The translations under genes and the position numbers were made by a program. Positions 1-5,033 of a DNA stretch of 6,920 nt are shown here, piece after piece. Numbering within the stretch: the first letter of the stretch is position 1; each line of letters starts with the position of its first letter. Location of the stretch: the NCBI GenBank assembly GCA_902806375.1, contig CADCWK010000124.1, positions 1 through 6,920 of the forward strand, in the 5' to 3' direction. This stretch comes from an uncultured Thermomicrobiales bacterium. Its GTDB lineage: Bacteria; Chloroflexota; Chloroflexia; Thermomicrobiales; UBA6265. The notes below the pieces were generated by a model, which saw nothing but the letters and a program-made list of their open reading frames with translations, searched no databases and was not told the DNA's origin.

Positions 1-85
1 GACTCGTCGCCGCATCGGGGCACCGTTGGCCCGCACGGCGTCGGAACCTGACGTCACGGATACGGCATCCTCGAAAGGCACATGC

Positions 86-325
86 ATGTCCATCCCGCGC
101 GCGTATCGTCTGGAGTTCCATAGCGAAGGTCAGTCGATCCTGCTCGAGACCACGGCCGACCCGGCCCTCGCCCGGGACATCCTCGCCCGGCACAGTGAAG
201 CCCTGAAGAAGGCGTCCGCGGTCGGACGCCTGGTCCTCTTCGACGAATCCAGCGGGCAGGTCCTGGCGCGCAAGACGCTCAAGGGGCGACCAGCGACCAC
301 CCGCCCTTCCGCGATCGCCAGTTGA
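86..325 (+). CDS. Small hypothetical protein (79 aa), function unknown
   Basis: I do not recognise this family. The 79-residue product has an even mix of charged and aliphatic residues and no signal peptide or membrane segment, so it is probably a small soluble cytoplasmic protein. From the sequence I infer a strand-helix-strand pattern: YRLEFHSEG and SILLETT look like strands, residues 26-43 (PALARDILARHSEALKKA) like a helix, and GRLVLFDESSGQVLARKTL like a closing hairpin. The start is ATG at 86 because AAAGG at 74-78 lies 7 bases upstream. An in-frame TTG at 26 would add 20 polar residues and has no good ribosome site. Codons are strongly GC-ending, as in the neighbouring genes, which supports real coding. 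It stops with TGA at 323-325, about 310 bases before the next + strand terminator. The upstream promoter is not identifiable and may lie outside the window. Confidence 0.7.
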   Translation: MSIPRAYRLEFHSEGQSILLETTADPALARDILARHSEALKKASAVGRLVLFDESSGQVLARKTLKGRPATTRPSAIAS

Positions 326-638
326 CCGGATCCTGAATCCCGGCTGGACATGGGTCATGTCGTGCCACTGGCCGACTTCGGAGGTACACGCCATCACGGA
401 ACGCGATCGAGACGGGCTGGATCATGAGCGGTGGCACAAGCTGTGCAAAATGGATCGCATTGAGAACATGACGTTCTCAGGTACATCGACAAGCGACTGC
501 TCGGGGACCTCCTCTCTCGTGACTGGCACCGCCAGTCATGCACGCCGCGAAGCCAGCCTGCTCCACCAGGTCAGCGGCTAACCCTCAGGAGCACCTTCAC
601 TCCCCAGATCCCCCCTTCCGGGCGACCGAGCGGCACAC
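326..638 (+). ncRNA. Gene-poor stretch with three compact hairpins; candidate structured RNA or long 3' UTR
   Basis: No convincing intact gene fills this stretch, and its third-position GC bias is visibly weaker than in the flanking genes. It carries three tight inverted repeats. The first is GCACA/TGTGC at 434-438/442-446 with a 3-base loop. The second is TGAGAAC/GTTCTCA at 461-467/473-479 with a 5-base loop. The third is a 10-pair stem, CGTGACTGGC at 518-527 with GCCAGTCATG at 531-540, including one G-U pair and an ACC loop. A strong + strand terminator follows directly at 639-679. The run of hairpins ending in a terminator suggests a folded RNA: either the 3' UTR of the gene ending at 325 or an independent small RNA. 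I looked for tmRNA, RNase P and SRP RNA signature motifs and found none. No clear promoter is visible, although TTGACC at 322-327 resembles a -35 box. Confidence 0.25.
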
Positions 639-655
639 GTAGGCGGACAGCGTAA
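357..655 (+). pseudogene. Possible frameshifted gene relic
   Basis: Two overlapping frames look partly protein-like. Frame A opens with ATG at 357 and reads LDHERWHKLCKMDRIE up to about 464. Another frame then reads HDVLRYIDKRLLGDLLSRDW from 467, remaining open to TAA at 653-655 inside the terminator loop. Joining them needs loss of one base or gain of two near 464-467. The composite looks more like a real charged, helix-rich protein than either frame alone, whose continuations become Ser/Thr- or Pro-rich. Against this, ATG 357 has no clear SD, the second frame has no start codon, the GC3 bias is weak, and the proposed junction lies inside a hairpin. I cannot assign a family. The region may simply be non-coding RNA. 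Confidence 0.15.
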
Positions 656-679
656 CGGCTGTCCGCCTACTGCTTTTTT
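639..679 (+). terminator. Strong Rho-independent terminator, + strand
   Basis: A perfect 13-pair stem (GTAGGCGGACAGC at 639-651 with GCTGTCCGCCTAC at 658-670) encloses a 6-base loop (652-657). A run of six T at 674-679 follows after TGC. It can only work as an intrinsic terminator for + strand transcripts, because the minus-strand exit has no U-tract. The stem sits 44 bases beyond the stop of the S9 peptidase gene and could still slow or protect the end of that convergent minus-strand transcript. Confidence 0.88.
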
Positions 680-713
680 CGGACGTGTCGCCAGTCTCCC
701 GCCCAGGCCGCAG

Positions 714-2597
714 CTATGGGACCAGGAACCGGCCCAGGAAGTCGGCCATCAGCCCATACCCGCGGACCCGGTTGGGCCGCTTGATCAGCCCGTGGCCCTC
801 GTCGTCGAAGATCGCCAGCTCGGCCACTCCGCCCTGTCCCTGGACCGCCGCCACGATTTGCTCCGTCTCGCCCAGTGGGACCCGTGGATCGTTTCGCCCG
901 TGGATCACGAACAGTGGCGCCCGGATCGCGGCGACCCGGTGGATCGGCGAGAGGTCACGCAGCAGGTCGGCCTGCGTGTCGGGGTCGCCGTACTCCGCTG
1001 CCCGCAGGCGCCGTCGCCACGGGCCGGTGTTCTCGAAGAAGCTGACGAAATTGGCGATCCCGACGACGTCGACGCCCACCGCCCACCGCTCGGGCTGGGT
1101 CGTCAGGGCCGCCAGCACCATGAACCCGCCGTAGCTGACCCCATAGATCCCGATCCGGTCGGCCCTCACGTTCTGCTGAGCGCGCAGCCAGTCGTGGGCC
1201 GCGCCGAGGTCGGCAACGGCGTCGTAGCGCCGCTCGACATCGTCCAGGTGGCTGTAGGTCTTGCCATAGCCCGTGCTGCCCCGGACATTGGTCGAGAGCA
1301 CCGCGTAGCCCCGTGAGACGAGGAACTGGAGCACGGGCTGCCAGGCGGCCCGGCGCTGACCCTCGGGCCCACCGTGGACATCCACCACGACGGGAAATGG
1401 ACCCTCGCCCTCCGGGACGAACCAGAAGGCCGGGATCTCTCGGCCGTCGAACGAGATGAACCGGACGATCTCCGGCTCGACCAGCCGGGCGGGGTCGAGT
1501 TCGCCGGAGACCATCGGCACGACCGGCTGGGCGGTCCCGTCGCGGTCGACCAGCCAGATCGCCCCGGACGCTACCGGCGTCGTGAGCGAGACGGCCAGCG
1601 CCTCACCCGATGGCGACCAGCTCAGGCTCTCGATCGTCCCGGCGGGCAACGCGTCAACGCGTCGCTCCGGCCCGGAACCACTGCGGATGGACAGCCGGGA
1701 GATCCCGTCCTCGTTGACGCTCCAGGCGATGTCTCCGGTCGTCTGGCTGACCTCGACCAGCTCGACGTCCCAATCCGGATCAGCCAGGATCTCGAGCGTC
1801 TCACCGGTCAGCGACACCCGGACGAGGGCAGTGAATTCCCGGTCCCGGTTAGTCGCCACCAGGACCGACCCGCCGTCCGCATCGAAGGTCGCGGCCGCGA
1901 CACTTGCCTCGCCCTCGTGGGCGGTCAGCAGGACCGGTTCGTGGCCATCCGGGTCATGCAGGAACAGGTCATGGTCGAGATTGGTGGTGTTCTGCCGGAT
2001 CAGCAGGCGCCGGCCATCCGGACTGTAGGCGACCGGGTAGAGCGCGGCGTCGCGGACCAGCTGGAGGATCGAGACCGAGGCCGGGTCGCCCAGGCCGATC
2101 ACGCGGACGTCGAAGTACCGGTTGTCGCGCTCGTTGCTCGCGAAGGCGAAGCGGTCGCCAGCGGGGGCGATCGCGCCGAACGAGTGGATCACGTCCGGCC
2201 GGTCGGTCAGCGCCACCGGATCACCGGCCCGGGCCGGGTCACCACCCGGGACCGCCAGCAGCCAGAGCTGCTGGTGCTCGTTACCGCCAGTGTCCATCCC
2301 GAACACGATCGACTGCCCATCCGGCGCGGCGCTGAGGGCGGCGACCCGGTCGGGCACCTGGGTGAGCTGCCGGACCGGGAGGCCCGCGCCCGCATCCGCG
2401 ATCGGCTCCGTGACGGGATCGGTCACCCAGACCTGCGGGACGCCGCTCCGGTCGCTGATGAAGGCGATCCGGTCGCCGGCCAGCCAGACCGGGGAACTCA
2501 CCGTGGGTGCGGCGAAGAACGGGGTCACGTCGGCCAGCGCCTGCCGGGATGGCTCCCGGACCGGTGACGGCGACGACGGAGCGGTTGAAGCGGACAT
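714..2597 (-). CDS. S9 family (prolyl oligopeptidase-type) serine peptidase
   Basis: This 627-residue protein is a serine peptidase of the prolyl oligopeptidase / acylaminoacyl-peptidase clan, expected to cleave short peptides rather than folded proteins. Residues from about 15 to 370 form repeated propeller-like blades (phrases such as SPDGRRLLI and WSPSGEALAVS), the usual gate that limits substrate size. The C-terminal alpha/beta-hydrolase domain has HGGP at 408-411 (oxyanion region), NVRGSTGYG near 437-445, the nucleophile elbow GVSYGG with Ser488, Asp570 in GRNDPRVP, and His602 in DEGHG, so the catalytic triad is complete. Length is normal for the family. No signal peptide is seen, so it is likely cytoplasmic. 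ATG 2597 is chosen because AGGGAG (2603-2608) lies 5 bases upstream. A TTG at 2690 overlapping the previous stop would add 31 Arg/Ser-rich residues. It is the last gene of a possible operon. Substrate and exact subfamily (S9C-like favoured) cannot be fixed by eye. Confidence 0.95.
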   Translation of the reverse strand: MSASTAPSSPSPVREPSRQALADVTPFFAAPTVSSPVWLAGDRIAFISDRSGVPQVWVTDPVTEPIADAGAGLPVRQLTQVPDRVAALSAAPDGQSIVFGMDTGGNEHQQLWLLAVPGGDPARAGDPVALTDRPDVIHSFGAIAPAGDRFAFASNERDNRYFDVRVIGLGDPASVSILQLVRDAALYPVAYSPDGRRLLIRQNTTNLDHDLFLHDPDGHEPVLLTAHEGEASVAAATFDADGGSVLVATNRDREFTALVRVSLTGETLEILADPDWDVELVEVSQTTGDIAWSVNEDGISRLSIRSGSGPERRVDALPAGTIESLSWSPSGEALAVSLTTPVASGAIWLVDRDGTAQPVVPMVSGELDPARLVEPEIVRFISFDGREIPAFWFVPEGEGPFPVVVDVHGGPEGQRRAAWQPVLQFLVSRGYAVLSTNVRGSTGYGKTYSHLDDVERRYDAVADLGAAHDWLRAQQNVRADRIGIYGVSYGGFMVLAALTTQPERWAVGVDVVGIANFVSFFENTGPWRRRLRAAEYGDPDTQADLLRDLSPIHRVAAIRAPLFVIHGRNDPRVPLGETEQIVAAVQGQGGVAELAIFDDEGHGLIKRPNRVRGYGLMADFLGRFLVP

Positions 2598-2665
2598 GGA
2601 GACTCCCTGCCTGGCGGAACGCGACGGATCGGCCCGTGATCGACGGCGACCTATCGTACGGCAAC

Positions 2666-2680
2666 CGACGGTCTCCGTCG
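2666..2680 (-). other. Short inverted repeat between GNAT and S9 genes
   Basis: CGACGG (2666-2671) and CCGTCG (2675-2680) form a perfect 6-pair inverted repeat with a 3-base loop, starting 6 bases after the GNAT stop codon. No U-tract follows on the minus strand, so it is not a classical terminator. It could be an operator, or an mRNA hairpin that separates the two coding regions. TACGAT on the minus strand (2653-2658) just downstream resembles a -10 box, but no matching -35 is visible. Chance occurrence in GC-rich DNA is quite possible. Confidence 0.3.
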
Positions 2681-2686
2681 CCCGGC

Positions 2687-3196
2687 TCAAGCGGGGTCGG
2701 TCGCGCGACCAGACGCCAGCGTCAGTTCCAGGTGGAGCTCACCCTCGTCGGGCGCGAAGGCGAGCTCCACGGGCCGGAAGCCATGCCGGCGGTAGAGTCG
2801 AACCGCGGGCTCATTGTCGCGCATGACGCAGAGCAGGATCCGGGCGAGCCCTGCGGCCGCCCTCACGTCGTCGATGACGGCGTGGAGGAGGCGGTCACCG
2901 ACTGCCCGTCCGCGCACCTCCGGAGCGACCCAGACGCCGACGACGAGGGCCGCATCCTCGGGGAACGGGTCCATGCCGGACGCCCACCCGGCAGTTCCGA
3001 CGGGCACCCCGTCGAGGAGCGCCGCGAAACGGGCCTGCCCGGCGATGCGGCTACGCCACTCGCGCTCCCCGAACCGCTCGGCGTCGGCCAGGCGGCTGCC
3101 GAAGGCGGAGGGCGCATCGGCCAGCGCGGCGAGTCGGAGGGATCGCTCGGTCCGCCAGTCCTCCGCCGTGAGCTTTCGGACGACGATCTCGGGCAC
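2687..3196 (-). CDS. GNAT family N-acetyltransferase
   Basis: This 169-residue protein has the length and order of a single-domain GCN5-related acetyltransferase, which moves an acetyl group from acetyl-CoA to an amine. Residues 20-33 (LRLAALADAPSAFG) match the N-terminal helix pattern of many stand-alone GNATs. Motif A spans residues 85-104: strand VVGVWVAP, then VRGRAVGDRLL, where the R-G-R-A-V-G turn binds the acetyl-CoA pyrophosphate. Motif B is NEPAVRLYRRHGF at 128-140, with the usual Tyr and Gly-Phe. The substrate cannot be told from sequence; small molecules, peptides and protein N-termini are all possible. The start is GTG at 3196, supported by two tandem GGAGG sites on the minus strand (3201-3205 and 3205-3209, 4 and 8 bases away), an unusually strong ribosome site. 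It lies 89 bases from both the upstream nuclease/PRTase gene and the downstream peptidase gene, and is probably co-transcribed with one or both. Confidence 0.93.
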   Translation of the reverse strand: MPEIVVRKLTAEDWRTERSLRLAALADAPSAFGSRLADAERFGEREWRSRIAGQARFAALLDGVPVGTAGWASGMDPFPEDAALVVGVWVAPEVRGRAVGDRLLHAVIDDVRAAAGLARILLCVMRDNEPAVRLYRRHGFRPVELAFAPDEGELHLELTLASGRATDPA

Positions 3197-3250
3197 AGTT
3201 CCTCCCTCCCGGACAGGACGGACGCTCCCGGCCCGTCCCCGGCAGGTTCA

Positions 3251-3284
3251 GCGTCCATGGGTGGAGGACGCCGGCACCTGGTGC
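3251..3284 (-). other. Two small hairpins in the gap between the fusion gene and the GNAT gene
   Basis: GCGTCC (3251-3256) pairs with GGACGC (3266-3271) across a 9-base loop. Next to it, GCACC (3274-3278) pairs with GGTGC (3280-3284) around a single T, too tight to form as drawn in RNA. Both sit just after the TGA of the fusion gene (3286-3288) as read on the minus strand. No U-tract follows, so I do not call a terminator. They may be a partial attenuator or chance in GC-rich DNA. Confidence 0.25.
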
Positions 3285-3285
3285 G

Positions 3286-4335
3286 TCACCACCCGGCCGT
3301 CGCCTGCGGCCCATCGTAGGGTGCGTCGAACACGGCGATACCGGGCAGGTCACGGTACTGCTGGCGGAGTTCCAGCCCGTACCCGACCAGGTGCTGGGCG
3401 GGTGCCGGCAGGCCGTCGTAGCGCAGGGGAATGGAGACCACGCGAGCCGACGAGCGGTCGAGCAGGGCGCAGACATCGATCCCGGCGGTACCCCGGCGCC
3501 GGAGCCAGCCGGCCGCGTAGTCCACCGTCAGCCCGGTGCTGATCACCGCCGGGACGAGCGTGACCGTCCGGCCGGCAAGGCCGACGCCGGTATCCCGGAG
3601 GACGCGCGTCGGCCCGGCGCCGGCCTCGATCGCGATCCGGTCGATGAGCGGGGCACCGGGAGAATGCGCCGGGATCCGGCGGGCCAGATCCATGGCCACG
3701 CGGTGCCCGCCGTGACCGAGTCCGATCAGGCAGGGTGACTCTCCGAGAGCGGCATACCGCTCCGCGATCTGGCTCGCGATCTGTCCCAGCCGCTGTTCGA
3801 CCGCACCCGCCGCATAGAGGAGACGACCGTCACCCGGGATCGTCAATGCCTCGACCGGGGGCATCGTCCCGTCCTGGCCACGGGTTGCGGGGTCTCCCAC
3901 GGCCCAACCGGACAGGATCCGGTGGTAGTCCCGCCGGTAGAGCATGACGACCCGGGTCGACGGATAGCGGCCGCGGAACCGGCGGAGCTTGCGATGCTTC
4001 CGGGTGACGAGTGCCTGCCGCATGGAGGTGAGTTCGACGTAGGTCCGCAGGTCGGGGAGGTAGAAGTCAGGGGTGAAGCACTCCCCGGGCGTGCCGTCCG
4101 GGTGCCGTGCCAGCAGGAACGTCGTCGGCTCGTAGCTCCATCGGATCCCGTACTGGTCGAGCAGCGCCGCGAAGTCCCGCTCGAACGGGTGAGCCCAGCG
4201 GGGCGTGGCGAGCAGCGGCGCGAGCCGGGGCATGACCAACTGCCGGCTGACCGGTACGGCCTCGCCCACCGGCTCGTCCCGGAGCGCTTCACCGTCGAGG
4301 TCACGGTGAGCGGTCGCGTCGCCGTCGTTCGCCAA
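3286..4335 (-). CDS. PD-(D/E)XK-like nuclease domain fused to a catalytically degenerate HPRT-like phosphoribosyltransferase domain
   Basis: A 349-residue two-domain protein. Residues 45-140 look like a PD-(D/E)XK nuclease fold: Glu52 in FERDF, the strand pair GIRWSYEPTTFLL, FTPDFYLPD with Asp90, then TYVELT with Glu101 and a basic RKHRKLRRF helix (112-120). The usual E-x-K lysine is Thr103, so nuclease activity is uncertain. Residues 168-340 follow the whole HPRT fold: QIAERY, CLIGLGHGGHRVAMDL, ALLDRSSAR, and the typical end LVGYGLELRQQYRDLPGI. The catalytic segment, VEDIIDSGNT in E. coli Hpt, reads VPAVISTGLT here: Glu, Asp and Asp are replaced by Pro262, Ala263 and Ser266, while the TGxT phosphate turn stays. 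The flexible SSYG loop is also absent. Purine salvage is therefore unlikely; a ligand-sensing role is my inference. The TTG start at 4335 is chosen because AGGGAG (4343-4348) lies 7 bases upstream. An ATG at 4233 has no SD and would drop 34 acidic, low-complexity residues. It heads the possible operon with the GNAT and S9 genes. Confidence 0.83.
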   Translation of the reverse strand: MANDGDATAHRDLDGEALRDEPVGEAVPVSRQLVMPRLAPLLATPRWAHPFERDFAALLDQYGIRWSYEPTTFLLARHPDGTPGECFTPDFYLPDLRTYVELTSMRQALVTRKHRKLRRFRGRYPSTRVVMLYRRDYHRILSGWAVGDPATRGQDGTMPPVEALTIPGDGRLLYAAGAVEQRLGQIASQIAERYAALGESPCLIGLGHGGHRVAMDLARRIPAHSPGAPLIDRIAIEAGAGPTRVLRDTGVGLAGRTVTLVPAVISTGLTVDYAAGWLRRRGTAGIDVCALLDRSSARVVSIPLRYDGLPAPAQHLVGYGLELRQQYRDLPGIAVFDAPYDGPQATAGW

Positions 4336-4347
4336 GCTCCCGCTCCC

Positions 4348-4363
4348 TGATCGAAGACGATCA
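4348..4363 (-). promoter_or_regulatory. Inverted repeat abutting the SD of the fusion gene
   Basis: TGATCG (4348-4353) and CGATCA (4358-4363) form a perfect 6-pair repeat with a 4-base loop. It ends on the first base of the AGGGAG SD (4343-4348, minus strand) of the nuclease/PRTase gene. As DNA it could be an operator; as RNA it would form a hairpin directly beside the ribosome site and might tune initiation at the TTG start. No protein is known to bind it. Confidence 0.3.
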
Positions 4364-4689
4364 TCGCCAGACGCGGGTGCCGGGGTCCGTGGCCACGACC
4401 AGTCGCACCTGCGGTCCGGTCAACGGCGGAGTGGTCCTGGCAGAGCGGGTGGCCCGAGTGTGTCACGCGGCCGGGCGGCGCGGCAACGGCCCGGTTGTCA
4501 CCGAAAATCGGCGTCTCGCGGTCCCGTCGATGGCCGTGCGCCTGCATCCGGTCGACCAAGGGCGTAGGTACGCGGGCCGGACCGGTCCTGGCCGGTGCCA
4601 TACTGGCAGCGACGACCGGACCGCGTTGCCGATCCGGCGGGGATCGGTCACTGGTCGAACGGGCATGCCCCGCACGGAGGGCTTTCGGG
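4364..4689. other. Intergenic region between divergent genes, no supported gene
   Basis: About 325 bases lie between the leftward fusion gene and the possible rightward small ORF. Reading frames here are short or Arg/Pro-rich and look like GC-rich noise. Visible elements are TTGACC on the minus strand (complement GGTCAA near 4417-4422), which resembles a -35 box but has no convincing -10, and CATACT (4599-4604), a -10-like hexamer on the + strand inside the TGCCA/TGGCA repeat. Two perfect 10-base palindromes also occur: GGACCGGTCC (4579-4588) and GGGCATGCCC (4661-4670). The divergent promoters presumably lie here, but I cannot place them. Confidence 0.5.
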
Positions 4690-4890
4690 GTGGACAGGCA
4701 GCGATGTTCCGGCACCGACCCCGCGCGGCGTCACTGGTCGTGGGTGAGCGTCCCGCGACTCACCCCGGAAGAAGAGAGCCTGCCGGACGCCGACGACGAC
4801 GAGTTCGACGACACGCTCCCCGCCGACCTGTGGTTCCGATCCACGGGTCTCCCGGCGGGTAATCGGTGTGGGACCGCCCGACACCGCTGA
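4690..4890 (+). CDS. Possible small acidic protein (66 aa), unknown
   Basis: A GTG at 4690 opens a 66-codon frame to TGA at 4888-4890. GGAGGG at 4676-4681 lies 8 bases upstream, a good ribosome site. The N-terminal 20 residues are basic and aromatic (ARRHWSW). Residues 25-47 form a strikingly acidic segment (TPEEESLPDADDDEFDDT), followed by LPADLWFRSTGLPAG. GC3 is high across the acidic half, as in true genes here. I do not recognise a family. A shorter product from GTG 4744 is possible but lacks an SD. It sits 30 bases before the lpdA -10 element, reading the same way. The overlapping frame here is Arg-rich and less believable. Coding status is uncertain without conservation. Confidence 0.35.
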   Translation: MDRQRCSGTDPARRHWSWVSVPRLTPEEESLPDADDDEFDDTLPADLWFRSTGLPAGNRCGTARHR

Positions 4891-4920
4891 CCGCCAGGCC
4901 GTCGTCAGGATGGGGGCGGG

Positions 4921-4926
4921 TATACT
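4921..4926 (+). promoter_or_regulatory. Probable -10 element of the lpdA promoter (TATACT)
   Basis: TATACT is a near-consensus sigma-70-type -10 hexamer in an otherwise very GC-rich stretch, so it stands out. No good -35 is seen 16-18 bases upstream. Transcription would start near 4933, giving a leader of about 100 bases before the lpdA ATG at 5034. Confidence 0.5.
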
Positions 4927-4957
4927 TCCGCCGTTCTTGCGATGCGTGCGCGGGGCA

Positions 4958-5000
4958 GCCGGTGCAACCACCGGGGCCATGGCCGGGATCGGCCACCGGC
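4958..5000 (+). promoter_or_regulatory. GC-rich lpdA leader with two alternative pairings
   Basis: CCGGTG (4959-4964) can pair with CACCGG (4969-4974) across a CAAC loop. The same strand, extended to GCCGGTG (4958-4964), can instead pair with CACCGGC (4994-5000). The palindrome GGCCATGGCC lies between them at 4975-4984. Mutually exclusive stems in a leader suit attenuation or initiation control, but I recognise no riboswitch class, and GC-rich sequence produces such pairings by chance. Confidence 0.22.
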
Positions 5001-5033
5001 GCTCGCGTCGCCTTTCCACGGAGAGAGGATTCA

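Noticed and set aside
49..56. TGACGTCA palindrome upstream of the first gene
   Set aside because: Eight bases only, no spacing relation to a visible promoter; too weak to call an operator.
1374..2567. 397-codon + strand frame opposite the S9 peptidase gene
   Set aside because: It mirrors the minus-strand peptidase, is full of Asp/Arg/Gly repeats typical of antisense GC-rich frames, and shows no domain. The peptidase has complete catalytic motifs.
2598..2690. Upstream TTG start (2690) for the S9 peptidase overlapping the GNAT stop
   Set aside because: The added 31 residues are Arg/Ser-rich and unlike the family N-terminus, while ATG 2597 has a well-spaced AGGGAG.
2598..3285. Both gaps in the minus-strand trio are exactly 89 bases
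   Set aside because: The two gap sequences do not resemble each other, so the equal length looks coincidental.
2507..3319. 270-codon + strand frame opposite the GNAT gene
   Set aside because: Antisense shadow; the GNAT motifs and double SD on the other strand are decisive.
4640..4675. TGGTCGAACGGGCA resembling a tRNA T-arm
   Set aside because: It does not match the GGTTCGA core, and no acceptor or anticodon stem could be found around it.
3843..4715. 290-codon minus-strand frame overlapping the start of the fusion gene
   Set aside because: It shares DNA with the well-supported nuclease/PRTase frame, and its translation is Arg/Ser/Thr/Pro-rich without motifs.
4866..5033. 56-residue N-terminal extension of LpdA from an upstream start
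   Set aside because: The extension is not protein-like, contains the TATACT promoter element, and ATG 5034 has a clear SD.
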